DNA of 64,000 bases from Capitulum mitella (lineage: Eukaryota; Arthropoda; Thecostraca; Pollicipedomorpha; Pollicipedidae), in NCBI GenBank assembly GCA_030062745.1, contig CP099839.1:32098904-32162903 (forward strand), read 5' to 3'. Numbering within the stretch: position 1 is the stretch's first letter; the number at the start of each line of letters is the position of its first letter. The position numbers were made by a program, and so were the translations under genes. This document shows, piece by piece, positions 11,887 through 21,960 of the stretch. The notes under the pieces were generated by a model, which was not told where the DNA came from, did not search any database, and worked only from the letters and a program-made list of their open reading frames with translations.

Positions 11887-12740
11887 ACACATTTCTCTCA
11901 TGTTGCGACAAAATTTCAAAAATTTACCTCCTCCAGAGGCGGTTCCGGGACTCGCTTTTGGGAGGCATGTTTGAGGACTGTCACGCTCTCCGAAGATCAC
12001 GCGCTTCGACGTGGCCATGTACTATTTTGATGTCCTTTATAATGTCGCGAGCAGCTCAAATGATCGAAATGCTTGTGTTCTGCACACTTTCAAGCATTTC
12101 CAAGAAACCTGTTGGTCATTGGCGGATCCAGGGGCATGTAAATGGGATATTGATATTGTCTTATTCCTACGAATGTATAATTTATTGTATGAATGAAACA
12201 AAGCTAACGTGTGATAGACATATTCATCTTGATTTGCGTGCACAATTCACCTAGATAAGCTGCCAAGGGCGTCCTCAGGCATCGGTTTTAGGGGACACAT
12301 CAGTGGGCCCAACAGACATCTGGATTTGTGTGATTGGTGTTGTTAGCTCTTTGTATATTGCGGTCAGATGTCATATACAGTGAAAATAAAGATCAGAGGC
12401 GGCTCTTGGGAAATGTAAATGGGAGCATTTTACTTCACCTTATTCCTGATAAACTATACCTGGCTCTACCTATGGGCGTCTGTCATACGTAAATAATATT
12501 GCATTTGATGCATATAGAAATATTTCCCGAATCTAAATAAGCCCACCAGACTCAAAATATGTTGTAGAATACATTGCATTTCCCGAGAACGTCTCCCCTT
12601 TTATGTGCCCTGGGTATGCCTATGAATTTTGAAAATCGGCCTCTTGGTAACATATGATGGACTTGTCCATTGCTGGTAGGATAAATTAGAGCATAATCGG
12701 TGGTAAAATGTGGTCAGGAAGCTCGTTGAAGTACATTATA
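11887..12740. other. Unassigned spacer
   Basis: It contains two partly similar GGGAAATGTAAATGGGA / GGGGCATGTAAATGGGA blocks (about 12130 and 12408) followed by CTTATTCCT, a probable diverged duplication of a small repeat. A 124-codon frame at 11880-12254 crosses one block and is not credible as a gene. Confidence 0.4.
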
Positions 12741-12747
12741 CTGCTAT

Positions 12748-13620
12748 TTATGCCCCCATTTTTACCCCTATCCCCCTTTCAAAATCGTCAACCTTCATCT
12801 TTTCCAAAATGTATATGCTGCTACAGGCTATCGAACGCTGCTTTCCGTTAGGAAATCGGATCAGTAGTTTTCGAGATTGCACGGGGGGACAGAATCTGCG
12901 CCGCCAGCCACCGGCGTAGCTACCTACTTTCTCCTCGGACACACAGAATACTTGTACGTTGCTATCATCTGCTGGTACAAACTTGTGATGTTTTTTAGTG
13001 CCCTGGACGGTCCTAGATTTGTCTAGTCTCTCTCTAAGCCTTTCATCCACCTTCCGTATGTCAGGTAGGGTGGCACGGAAGAATCTGATGTTATCGCTGA
13101 TGTTCTCTACGCCGTACTTGTACATGCCAGCACTCGTCAGAATCTGACCAAAGGTCAGTCATGTCAGGCTGGCAGGCCCTGTGGCCCGTGTCACTGTGCC
13201 ACCTATGCTATCGCAGGCGTTTTTACCGTGAGATGTGGCAAAAAAGTTCCACTCGCCTGCGATGGCATAGTGCTGATGATGACACAGGCTGATGAAGTTG
13301 TATTTGTTTGGATTGACTTGCATATCCGTCTGAAAAGTACTGTATTTTGCTCAGGCCAGGGTGTTCTGAGATGATTAAGGGAAGAAGCTGAGGTAGGAAC
13401 GCTTGAACGAGGACATTTATGAAGCTGCAGTTACCGTGTTTTGTTAACAAGTAATGCCCAAGCATAGCCATGATATGACAGCCACATTTGTCGAATTTAC
13501 ATAACCACAAAGTTATCATGTAATCAAGGACCTGAGGCTAGCCATTGAAGATTTCAAGATGCAAAGCAAAAACTTCGACAACAAGGTCTGAGATCTGCAC
13601 CAAATTTTATGAAGCCGCTG
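12748..13620 (-). pseudogene. Broken transposase-like gene (FSDG / ATSHGKNACD type)
   Basis: Read on the minus strand, one frame (13519-13223) contains IQYFSDGYASQSK. The adjacent frame then contains GEWNFFATSHGKNACD and SIGGTV, and the frame at 13125-12748 contains SRTVQGTKKHHKFVP. These three blocks, in this order, characterise a repetitive uncharacterised protein family widespread in metazoan genomes that I believe is transposon-encoded, perhaps with a DDE/RNase H-type core; the enzymatic class is inference. At least one frameshift (near 13280) and a stop (near 13160) make it a pseudogene. The 3' part runs into a GATTGCACGGGGGGACAG block like the R1 subterminal region, which suggests the gene belongs to one of the element families here. 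Confidence 0.6.
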
Positions 13621-13697
13621 TTCATAGTATTGAAGAAAATTATGGCTATTGTTGCTACGTCACAAAACTGACAAAAAATGCCTCACTCATTGTACAA

Positions 13698-13722
13698 GGT
13701 TCTTCTCTTGCGAGAACCTTAT
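13698..13722. repeat. Short perfect hairpin
   Basis: AAGGTTCT and AGAACCTT are separated by 9 bp. The 8-bp stem is isolated and has no assigned function. Confidence 0.6.
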
Positions 13723-14488
13723 TCTTTTCGGTATCACCTCTGGACTAGGAAAAGTTGTGTTTTAGGAAGACCGCAACTTTCGTTTCGCTGCCCTCTGGAT
13801 CTTTTCCAACTGTTGGGCACCCCGCTGCCTTTTTTGTGCACCTGTCAGCCCCTCTAAAATCACGGTGACATAAAAACCAATACAACTTTTTTGGCATCCT
13901 ATCAATCCAAACACGTATTGCGTGGACCTCAGGTGGCGTACCCGAAATAGCGCGTCTCCTTTATTATTACCCTCATGCCTGCTAGACGCACGCTCCTCCG
14001 CTGTGCTCGGTCGGAAGCACTTTCACTCGTGCGGAATGAGGGAGGGCCGCGCTCCCGGCCGGCTTGGACGCTAAATGCACTATGACCAAAGAACAAAAGC
14101 AACTAGCACAGTTTACGCCTTAGAAACCCAACGTTACCAAATTTCATCCTTTCAGGCTACCTGGCGACCTTCCAGGCTATATGAACCTGTCTGCTTGATG
14201 GCGGGAAATTTGCTCTGCACGCACATGCTTTAGTTTCGGTGATCAGAGCACTACAAGCCTCAAATCGTCTCTGATCCAAATTCAGTACAAATTCTTGTCC
14301 CCGCGGGGACAACGTATAACAAGCTAAGATCACGGAGCATAATACGATTTAATGTTCTCTGATGTTCTTTAAAACGTCGTTGACCTATGAAAACAGACAG
14401 TTAAGCATGCGTTTGGCACAGAAGAAAATTTAGTTAGAAACGGACATGCAACAACTAGCCAATCCTTTCCCTATCGGACAATTATTTA
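13723..14488. other. Unassigned spacer with a CpG-containing segment
   Basis: A local GC/CpG-rich patch occurs at about 13975-14075. Nothing else is recognisable. Confidence 0.35.
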
Positions 14489-14698
14489 CTACTTACTCTT
14501 TTTCACTGACGTGATGCGAACAGCCTCAAGAACTTTGCTCGCGGTGCTGAGTGGATCAGATTCAAAAGCTGATGCGTACTCTGATTCTGGCATGCTTAAG
14601 GTTTGCGACTCGCTGCCAACATCATGTGCCTTGATTAAGTCATTTAACGCTTCTCTGTGCCGCTCATCAAGCACGGCTTTGAAACGGTTCTTGCACAT
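14489..14698 (-). CDS. Unrecognised 69-codon frame with strong donor near its end
   Basis: Minus-strand frame from ATG at 14698 to the stop at 14489. The composition looks protein-like: it starts MCKNRFKAVLDERHREAL, followed by an acidic Ser/Glu-rich middle and VLEAVRI near the end. A consensus splice donor GTAAGT (minus strand, 14496-14491) falls just before the stop, so the true exon may end at 14497 and continue elsewhere. The ATG overlaps the stop of the upstream frame as TAATG. It could be a host exon, a TE ORF or a frameshifted relic. I do not recognise the family. Confidence 0.35.
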   Translation of the reverse strand: MCKNRFKAVLDERHREALNDLIKAHDVGSESQTLSMPESEYASAFESDPLSTASKVLEAVRITSVKKSK

Positions 14699-14973
14699 TA
14701 AACACCCTCTAAGGCATTAAGTTCCTGGTACTTATCAGTCAGGGTGTCCCCGACCTCACACAATGACTTGGACACTTTTGCTTTATGTCGCCTCAGGGGG
14801 TCTACGCTACTTTTGTCCTGCCTAACCCCATAGTCGCGTTGAGAGACCATATCTGGACCGCAGACCGCACTATCACGCACAGCACCAGTCACGGTAACAA
14901 CGCCGCCGGCCTCCCGTCGCCGTCTGCCGGCCGGCCGTCGCCCTCGACGCGTAAGGTGAAACCCGAAACGCAT
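14698..14973 (-). CDS. Unrecognised upstream frame, TAATG-coupled to the next
   Basis: Minus-strand frame of 91 codons. The first third is Arg/Gly-rich from GC-rich DNA and is doubtful. The last part, from an internal Met onward, is protein-like (MVSQRDYGVRQDKSS, then SKSLCEVGDTLTDKYQELNA). Its TAA overlaps the ATG of the following frame. Three readings are possible: one ancestral frame broken by a one-base change, a termination-reinitiation pair, or two exons, since CCTTAG just before the overlap could be an acceptor. No family recognised. Confidence 0.28.
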   Translation of the reverse strand: MRFGFHLTRRGRRPAGRRRREAGGVVTVTGAVRDSAVCGPDMVSQRDYGVRQDKSSVDPLRRHKAKVSKSLCEVGDTLTDKYQELNALEGV

Positions 14974-14974
14974 C

Positions 14975-16033
14975 TACTTCTGTTTCATTGGGCCTTGTCG
15001 ACCTTCACTCGCGCTCTCTCCCATCGCACACGAACTACTTGACAGATGCGTAGGCACTTGATTGTCCTCAAAAGTGGCGGCGAAGTGTGCCATCCAGTTG
15101 TAAACCAGTTCTTCCCATGCATTACCGCAGGGTCAGTGGTAGATATTCTTGAGATATAGGGCCATCCCATGACCCTTATTTTACGAAACTGTTGCCGCTT
15201 TGGTTATGTGAGTTATCAGCTTATACAGTGAACTTATCGAGAAGTATATTGCGAACTATAAGAAAGGTCTTATTGTCATTGCGCTTTGGCAAGGGGTCTT
15301 AGTTATGGTACTTGGCTCTTCTGGCCCCTTTCCAGTGCTACAGTGGATATTGAAACCTCGGTATGTGTTCTTTTTGTCATCAAATACTGCGCCATTTATT
15401 CCATTCAGTGCGTCATCGCTCCTGTTACCCTCCGTTTTATCCCGTTAACAGTGTACGCTCAGTAGTCATGAAATGAACGATCTTAGCCCAAATACGACCT
15501 ACTATCATGCACGATTTGAGGTTGAAGATGACTCGTACCCAAAGTTTTTATGAATGGGATGCGGAGAAGATACCTGAGGCTTTATATTGACGAAATGAAA
15601 ATGATTACTTTCGTCCCGTCGAAGGTCATCTTGTGACCTTTGACGTAAGGCCACGGCGTCATTTTCTGGAGTCGTGGCCTAAGGTGCTGCAAGTACCTGA
15701 ATCGGATTGCCCGTTCCATAAGTAGTCGGAAAATATTTGGATTTATAAGTTCACGACTTTGAGAAAACGCACTTTTAACAACCCCTGTGAAGAGCAAAGT
15801 TTAAATTGTCGCAGGCTATAACTTTTGACCCCTTGACCTGGTCGAGCTCAAACTGTCAGATTCGGCTTCTGCGCCCCACATAACCCCCTAAAATCATTTT
15901 CACCAAAATCGGTGATTTGAGGGTGTTTGGTGTGTGTTCATCTTACACAGAATTGCCCAACTGTCAAAATGTTCTTTGATCCTGCCAGTTGGTCAGTAAA
16001 AGTATAAAAACTGGGAGAATTCAGTGGTTCTGG
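14975..16033. other. Unassigned spacer
   Basis: Half-site-containing DNA (GGTCATCTTGTGACCTTTGACG near 15625 and TTGACCTGGTCGAG near 15833) without an identified element boundary. No coding support. Confidence 0.35.
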
Positions 16034-16299
16034 CAGGCACGTAGCCGGGATTTTCGTCGGGGGGGAAATGTCAAATTTTGTCATATCCCATTGGCATATG
16101 ACGAAATCGGTAGGAAAAGCAGCAACGTTATGTAATTTGACTCATATTTAACGCACAGGAAGACATATAATGTTTACTTTTGCAACATACATGTGATCAC
16201 TATTCCGTATTCGTGCGAAATCACCATATATTTAGTAAAGACCGCTTGGCTCAGGGCGGGCCATGGCCCCCATGCCCCCTACCCCTGGCTACGTCCCTG
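16034..16299. mobile_element. R7 hAT-like MITE, copy 2 (266 bp)
   Basis: The left end is CAGGCACGTAGCCGGG and the right end CTGGCTACGTCCCTG. Flanks GGTTCTGG (16026-16033) and GATTCTGG (16300-16307) agree at 7 of 8 positions. The interior aligns with the copies at 2338 (opposite orientation) and 62649, including the CATATGnCnAAAT hairpin and the GTGATCACTATTCCG block. Confidence 0.88.
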
Positions 16300-16499
16300 G
16301 ATTCTGGTATCTCAGAAGTTCAGGGCCGACAGGTGATGTGCACGTGCCCTTAGAATGAGGTCAGCTCCGCTGCTTTTTCATTGAGTTGCGCTCCTGAGGG
16401 AATGTGTCTGCAGCTATGAGATACCGGAAGGAGTCTTTCGCGGTTTTCTGTAATTCTAGCGTCATGAAATGTTTCACCTGAAATTAAGCCTACCCTGCT

Positions 16500-17350
16500 T
16501 GAAGTGGCGTCTCCCGTCCGTCGTGTGGTGGTCTGTCCTGATTTGGGCCGGGCTGGACCGTTGTGGAAGCCGGAATCGACCTCCCCGCCTATCGTGCGGT
16601 GGTCTCTCCTGATATGAACCGGACGTGGCCGCAGCCACGGCGGAAGCTGACAACCCTCGGCGCTCTTCCCGCTTGTTGTCGCGACTCACGGCCGGCAGTG
16701 AGCAGGGCCACGTCGGAGGAGCGATGTCGGGCTGGGGGCCGGCGGCTGGCCGGCCCCGCCGCTTGTGTCCAGGCGCCCCGCTCCCAGTCTCCTGGTTCCA
16801 GACAGGCTGAGTGGGGGCGCCACCGACGGCCGTGACGTGATGTGACACGTGACGACCCGGCCGGCCGCCATGCCTTGCGATGATGTTCAGGGCCGCGTCG
16901 GCCGCTAGGGCACGGGCGCGCTGCCTGGCGCCGCCTCCTCAGCTGACGCTCTGTCAGTCCACAATTGCTCTCGATTGCCTGAACGTTCGCGAAGAGGCTG
17001 CAGCGGCGCCGGCCGGTGGCGCGGCGAAGGTGGGGCGCGCGCACCGTGGTGAACGGGCCTGAAGAAGGCTCGTGCTCTGTGTTCGGCGCCCGCCGTGTCG
17101 TGTGGTGACTGCTGCATTCTGACCCCCGGCCGGTGGCCCGACTGTCACCGCCGGTGTTGGCCTCGGACGCTGGGTCCTTGACTACCTGCGCCGTCCTGTC
17201 TCGTTGGCGCATGGCCGTGGTGTTAGAAGAACCAGCCTTCGGTGGGTGGCGAAGTGTTTCATTATCCAGGCGGAACTGTCCTCAGTCTGACCTTCGATCA
17301 TCTAGAAAAATGGCCGTACTCCTTAGCGTAGCGGCGATAGTTGGTGCGTA
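16500..17350. promoter_or_regulatory. GC- and CpG-rich block (CpG-island-like)
   Basis: The stretch is conspicuously richer in G+C and CpG than its surroundings. It contains a diverged pair of units, CGTGTGGTGGTCTGTCCTGAT at about 16520 (21 bp; label only its core GTGGTGGTCT) and GCGGTGGTCTCTCC at about 16596, about 75 bp apart. Long open frames on both strands (Arg/Ala/Pro/Gly-rich) follow from scarce stop codons in GC-rich DNA. It might be a promoter/5' region for 17935 onward or a TE 5' UTR; this is inference. Confidence 0.45.
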
Positions 17351-17365
17351 AAGCGTGGACTGAGA

Positions 17366-17835
17366 CTAGTATCTGGCAGAGGAATGTGAGACAAGTCCTG
17401 GCGCAGGAAAACTGGAATAAGTCAACTTCCCTGTAACAGTAAAATCATTTGTGCCCCCAAAGGAACCGAACTTCAACACATCACGTACATATTCCAGAAC
17501 AAAGCAGGCAAACTTTCTGGTATCATTCAGGTTTACGCTTCCTAAGACGGTGAGAAAATTTAAACTTGCGTGCTCGATTTCACGCCACTGCGAAATTCTT
17601 GTTGGCATGACGGAAATCGAAAAAGTTTCACTTGTCAATGGCGAATCGTGGAGGCCAATGGGCAGGTCTTGCTGACTGAACGTTTTCAGGAATGCGAGAT
17701 TAAGATTCAGTTCAACTGCAATGCGCCAGCTGTTCGGATCTGACGACCAGGCGAGGTCACATATGTTTTGAATAACTTCAAGTGCACTGCCGCCAAACGG
17801 CAGCCGAAGACCAGTGAAAGCGGGGGCGTGGTGAC
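17366..17835 (-). CDS. Unrecognised open frame, about 155 codons, no early ATG
   Basis: The minus-strand frame is open from about 17835 to the stop at 17366. The first Met is at 17638, so only the last 90 codons appear if an ATG is required. The sequence looks genuinely coding: WSSDPNSWRIAVELN and DLPIGLHDSPL in the upstream part, then SVMPTRISQWREIEHASLNF and RKFACFVLEYVRDVLKFG. Low-complexity bias is absent. The missing ATG suggests a 3' exon or a fragment; GGCGGCAG near 17785 is a possible acceptor. I do not recognise the family. It could be a host exon, a TE gene or an integrated viral relic. Confidence 0.45.
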
Positions 17836-17934
17836 GTCACGCCGTCTCGGACCTCGAAGCGAAGTGTCGTCTGAGCGACGGGCGAGTCTGAGCGCGCGAG
17901 GCGGCGCCTCCAGGATTGGATCGCAAGAACAGTC

Positions 17935-17954
17935 ATGACGAAAATCCTCGTCAC
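17935..17954 (+). CDS. Possible short first coding exon (MTKILVT...)
   Basis: ATG at 17935 is followed by six codons (MTKILV) and then the consensus donor GTAAGT at 17955-17960, just downstream of GC-rich sequence. The peptide resembles the N-terminus of Rossmann-fold NAD(P)-binding enzymes, but seven residues prove nothing. No following exon could be identified; an R1 MITE occupies the would-be intron from 18008. Confidence 0.15.
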
Positions 17955-18007
17955 GTAAGTCAGAACTTTTGAACGGTACTATTCTGTAATCGTTGTCATG
18001 GGTTTAA

Positions 18008-19214
18008 CCCTATTCCCGGCAGGGGGGGGCGGAATCCGCCCCCCCCTCGGGTTTTTTGCTTGCCAATTCCAGGCTTTTTGACGCAGCTTCACGAAACTTG
18101 GTGACTTTTCCTAGCTATTCCTTCTACGCGCCGTGACAAAATTTCGAAATTCTATTTTGCTCAGGGGCGAAGCCAGGCAACGTTTTTGGGAGGCACCTCA
18201 GGTCATTTTTGGCCATGTTGAGGGTAAAAGGAAAATGTCTGCCAAAAACAGAGTTTTTAAGATAGAACTTCAAACTTTATATGAATATATAGCTAAATAG
18301 TTGGGCAATGTGCATATGTAATTTTGTTTATCTGAGGTCACTTTACAAGGTCAGGTCAAGGTCAAAAGTCAAAATTTGTTTTTTTGCAATAATTTCGGCG
18401 CCGTTTTTTCAAATGCCAAACGCGGAATATATATGACGTAGAAAGATGCCCTCTACTTGTGTACCAAGTTTCAGCTTGATATCAGGTCAGGTCACGGAGC
18501 TATGACCTAAAATGTCAGTGCACGTACCCTATATCGCAAAAGCCAAAAAAGGATTTTTTTGGAATAGAGTGAATTTAGTCGATTAAAAACGTTTACAGAT
18601 AATACTGAATGCACACGACATCATTCCAGGCGACCCCAAGGTCACTGGAGGTCATTTAAGGTCAAAGGTCACAAGTTGATCTGAGAAACGTGTGACCATG
18701 ACAGTTCCCCCTTTTTTATGTCCCTGGCACCGCCTATGCTAACATTATACAAACATTGTAATGCGATTTGTACTTCTTTAGCATAACATGACTAGCAGAA
18801 GCTAAAAAAGTGTTTTGGCCTCTTTTGTTCATTTCGTTATTAGAAAACTAATCCCCCTATTTTTGAAACCCTGTGAACGCCCATGAATTTTCTCAAAATT
18901 TCAAATTTGCATACCCATGGTAAAAGCGTTATCCATAATCTCTCGATTGATGCCAGTTTCATCGAAATCGGTCGATAAACAACGGAGTTATAAGAAGTCA
19001 AAAAGTACCCCCATTTTGACATTTTTCCCCTGTATCCACAAATTTCAAAATTTTGAAAATTTCTTTTTATCAAAATGTAGTTCACGTGACGGCAAATCGA
19101 TTGCCGTTTGTTGCGATGAAATCGGATAAGTAGTTCTCGAGATCTCAGGGGGGGGCCGAATCCGCCCCCCCCTGCCGGGAATCGGCCATACCGTCTAGCC
19201 CTCCGGGAATAGGG
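18008..19214 (-). mobile_element. R1 piggyBac-like MITE, copy 2 (1207 bp, complete)
   Basis: TTAA at 18004-18007 and 19215-19218 flank termini CCCTATTCCCGG and CCGGGAATAGGG. Orientation is opposite to copy 1, same length, and very high identity by eye. I count twelve AGGTCA/TGACCT half-sites. The open frame at 18840-19085 recurs in copy 1 only because the DNA is nearly identical; it has no known domain and I do not call it a gene. Confidence 0.9.
18659..18671 (+). promoter_or_regulatory. Exact DR1 nuclear-receptor-type element in R1
   Basis: AGGTCAAAGGTCA: two perfect half-sites with one-base spacing, preceded by two further half-sites (from about 18639). DR1 is the classical site for RXR/USP-, HNF4- and COUP-class receptors. 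Function here is not shown. Confidence 0.6.
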
Positions 19215-19218
19215 TTAA

Positions 19219-19912
19219 AATAATGGAAGAACAGTTCAGCCGCTGTTTACGGCCAGTTGAGACCAGTCACAATCGCTGGTTGTAAAGAGGGGTGAGAGTG
19301 GAGAGGCAGCAAAGTAGCTTGTTTCCAGCTTCAAAATCGACCCAAATTCAAATCATTTTTGGTTGATAAGCTTCCGATGTCCGTAGTGCCAAACGACGGG
19401 CCACTCTGGAAATCTATCGCCGGTGGGAGAAAGGGACGTGGGGAGGGGAGAGGAAGCAAAGTATGGTGAGCTTCCGATGTTCTGAGCGCCAAACGACCCG
19501 CCGCTCTGGGAACTGTGGCTCCAGTTAGATTGCAGTTTGACTTATCGCAGGGCCACGATGGTGACGCAGTGAGGCTTTAATCCACTATTGCCGCTGGTCC
19601 CTTTTTCCGTCTCTTTTCACTTGCAACTTGGGCGCCGGTCACTGTACTGTTCATCCGCAAGTTTCAACGCTTATGGCTGCTAATTGTCCCATGGATTATA
19701 TTCATGTTTTTATGACTCATCATTCCACCCTGCGACGCTGGCATTGTTCACTGACGATAAGCAAAGCTCAGCGAGCCAGTTTTAATTGCTGGCGTGAAGT
19801 TAACAGATCGACGACCCAAGCTTGGCTCCGAAGCCGCAGCTGTGACTGTGACGGGACGCCTCGCTCGCCGCAGTCCGGATATCCGGGTCAGATATCCCCA
19901 ACAGAGACTGAC
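19219..19912. repeat. Spacer with a 100-bp-spaced direct duplication
   Basis: CTTCCGATGT at 19371 recurs at 19471, each followed by GCCAAACGAC and a CCnCTCTGG box. GGAGAGG-AGCAAAGTA also recurs. This is a small diverged tandem repeat with no gene. Confidence 0.6.
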
Positions 19913-20066
19913 CAGGGGCGCAGCCAGGATTTTCTTAAGGGGGAGCTCAGTGTGAGCTGAAGTGATACGAAAACCGCATGCCGGGAAGACGATGCGCAAT
20001 GGTTTTCACACAAAATGCGGGCCTGGGGGAGGGAGGGCGAGCCACCCGCCCCCGGCTGCGCCTATG
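19913..20066. mobile_element. R8 hAT-like MITE, copy 1 (about 154 bp)
   Basis: The left end is CAGGGGCGCAGCCAGG and the right end CGGCTGCGCCTATG. Flanks AGACTGAC (19905-19912) and TGACTGAT (20067-20074) agree at 6 of 8 positions. No coding capacity. Confidence 0.75.
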
Positions 20067-20071
20067 TGACT

Positions 20072-20150
20072 GATGCTTTGACGAGACGCAAGACTTGGCT
20101 TAAGACACGTACGCTTGAGCCCAACAGGCTGTGCGTCCTAGCTCACAACC
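20072..20150 (-). repeat. R9 short interspersed repeat, copy 1
   Basis: The reverse complement reads GAGCTAGGACGCACAGCC, then TTGGGCTCAAGCG and CTCGTC. It matches 60669-60746 and, more loosely, 20522-20595. The unit is about 75 bp with a small GGCTCAAG/CTTAAGCC-type stem. It looks SINE-like, but I found no convincing tRNA boxes. Confidence 0.55.
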
Positions 20151-20521
20151 ATGGGCGTCGCCAAAGGGGGGAAGACGGGGGACGCGTCCTCTCCTATTCC
20201 CAAACAGAAGGGATTGTCCCCCCTTCCCCCATCAGGAACAGCAATAAAAAAACTTCACTTATCAGTATACAAGACTAAACTATATGCGGTCGTTGTTCAT
20301 TTATTACGATTGCTAACGAGAGAACGCACACATTTTGACAAAAAATGCTGCAGTGGAGGCATTTCTGCCTTCTTTTCAGGACAGTGAATGGACAAACGGA
20401 TGGAATTTCGCTACACACGATTCAGTGTGGAAGTGTTAGATTGCACTTAAGATCGGCGCAGAAGCAACATTTCCTTGCGTTCAGGAGGCGCGTGGACACA
20501 AACGACAGACGACTGGCCGGC

Positions 20522-20595
20522 GCCTGACGAGGTGTAAGACTTGACCCAAGATTCGGGCATTTGTGCCCAAGATGCTGTGCGTCGTAACTCAGCAC
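20522..20595 (-). repeat. R9 short interspersed repeat, copy 2
   Basis: GACGAGGTGTAAGACTTG through GATGCTGTGCGTCGTAACTC parallels 20085-20145. Between these two copies lies about 370 bp that starts ATGGGCGTCGCCAAAGGGGG, probably another small insertion. Confidence 0.5.
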
Positions 20596-21376
20596 AAAAA
20601 AAAACAAGCAGGCACAAACAGGATTATGGCCATGGCCGGCGCAGACAGAACATTCATGATCATTTATCACTCTGTTGGCTGCAACATGGACTCTTGGTCG
20701 TCGATTTGATACCAAGACTGTAAAAAGGAGGTACCTGGTTGATGTAGTTAGTTGATATAAAACAACGCCATCAAAGAACCGAAGCCGTGGAAGTTGAAGG
20801 ATCCATGAGAGTGGTACAAGTGTAGGCATTTAGTCTGTCTGAATACACGGTTGCAACAGAGCCTCCCTTAACAGGACGAAAGTGTGGGGATGGGGGCAGG
20901 CTTCCAGGCATGGCTGAGGCCCCTCCCCATTCATGCTGAATTTACAGTTTCTGGGGCCGCATGACTGGGAAGATTTAACCCCATTGTGGCCAATGCCAGT
21001 GACCCATGCCGCCAAATTCTGTTAGAGCCCTGGGTTGTATGGGTGATGGAAAGGACTCAAGTAAGATATTTTAGCTATGGGAGTGGGGCTATTCTGTCAC
21101 AATAGGGGTCTAGAATTAAGAGCCATGCTTTTGTCCCAATGTACAGTCGTATTTCAATGTGCCTAACAGCTGGTTATAAATACAGCTCGTTACCACTGCC
21201 AAATTTACAGGGCAAAAACCAGCCAGTGCGATGTCCCAATCGTCAAACGTAGAATTAAATGTGTAAGGCTACAGAGACGGATAGCTGCTTAGTGGTGAAC
21301 CGGAGTTCCTCTTTAAACAAACTTTGACTCCTGAAGCCACTGCTAATGTCCAAAGTGAGACCAAACTGGCATACTG
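20596..21376. other. Unassigned spacer
   Basis: No repeat partner, RNA or coding support is found here. Confidence 0.35.
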
Positions 21377-21413
21377 CATAGATGGTATCACCATGATGGT
21401 GATACCATCTATG
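21377..21413. repeat. 37-bp palindrome (18-bp perfect arms, 1-bp centre)
   Basis: The left arm CATAGATGGTATCACCAT is followed by one G and its exact reverse complement. It would extrude as an 18-bp perfect stem. Flanks are not complementary beyond this. Confidence 0.97.
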
Positions 21414-21960
21414 GTGCCGATGTGTCCGAATTGTGCAGTTGAAGTGATAAATGACACATGATGGAAATAATAGTAGCATGTTACATGTGATGTGAACAGT
21501 TACATTTTTATTTACATTTTTGATTGATCGGTATCCCAAGACCAGTTTGCAACTAAGCTGTTAAGTGGAAAACCATTCTCTGACATATGGATGACAGAAA
21601 AAACTGCGACTAGTAAAAGATTACATTGACTGCAGTGACGTAGCCAAGGGGCCAAAGGGGCCATGCCCGCCCTCCCCCGTCCAAGAGGCTAAGGGGGCCC
21701 CTGACGGCCGAGCGGGCCTTGTGATCCGGGCGAAGTATTGGCGACTCTCCTGCTTGAATGCAGTGCAATAACGGAATAACGTTAGGTGTCGAGCGGAAGG
21801 AGGCATCCCCTTCCCCCTCTTCCTTTCCTCGTAGCCCCTTTTCGGTACAATTTTGCGTTTTCACCAATGCGGAAAATGTCAAAAGCTGTTTTTTTGGGGA
21901 GGGGACTTCACCTCTTGAACTATTGCGTTTGTGTAATTAAGTATGCACGGTAACGAAACC
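21414..21960. other. Spacer with an R7-like end
   Basis: CAGTGACGTAGCCAAGGGG at about 21635 resembles the R7 terminus, but the partner end was not found, so I do not call an element. The remainder is unassigned. Confidence 0.4.

Noticed and set aside
14698..14973. Strong gene call from the Arg-rich N-terminal part
   Set aside because: That part lies in local GC-rich sequence; only the last 58 or so codons look protein-like.
16474..17212. A 207-codon minus-strand frame and several overlapping frames
   Set aside because: GC-rich DNA has few stop codons. Frames are open on both strands with Arg/Ala/Pro/Gly bias and no domain.
18840..19085. 81-codon frame recurring in R1 copies 1 and 2
   Set aside because: It recurs because the copies are nearly identical DNA. 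It is not kept in the diverged copies and lacks any known domain.
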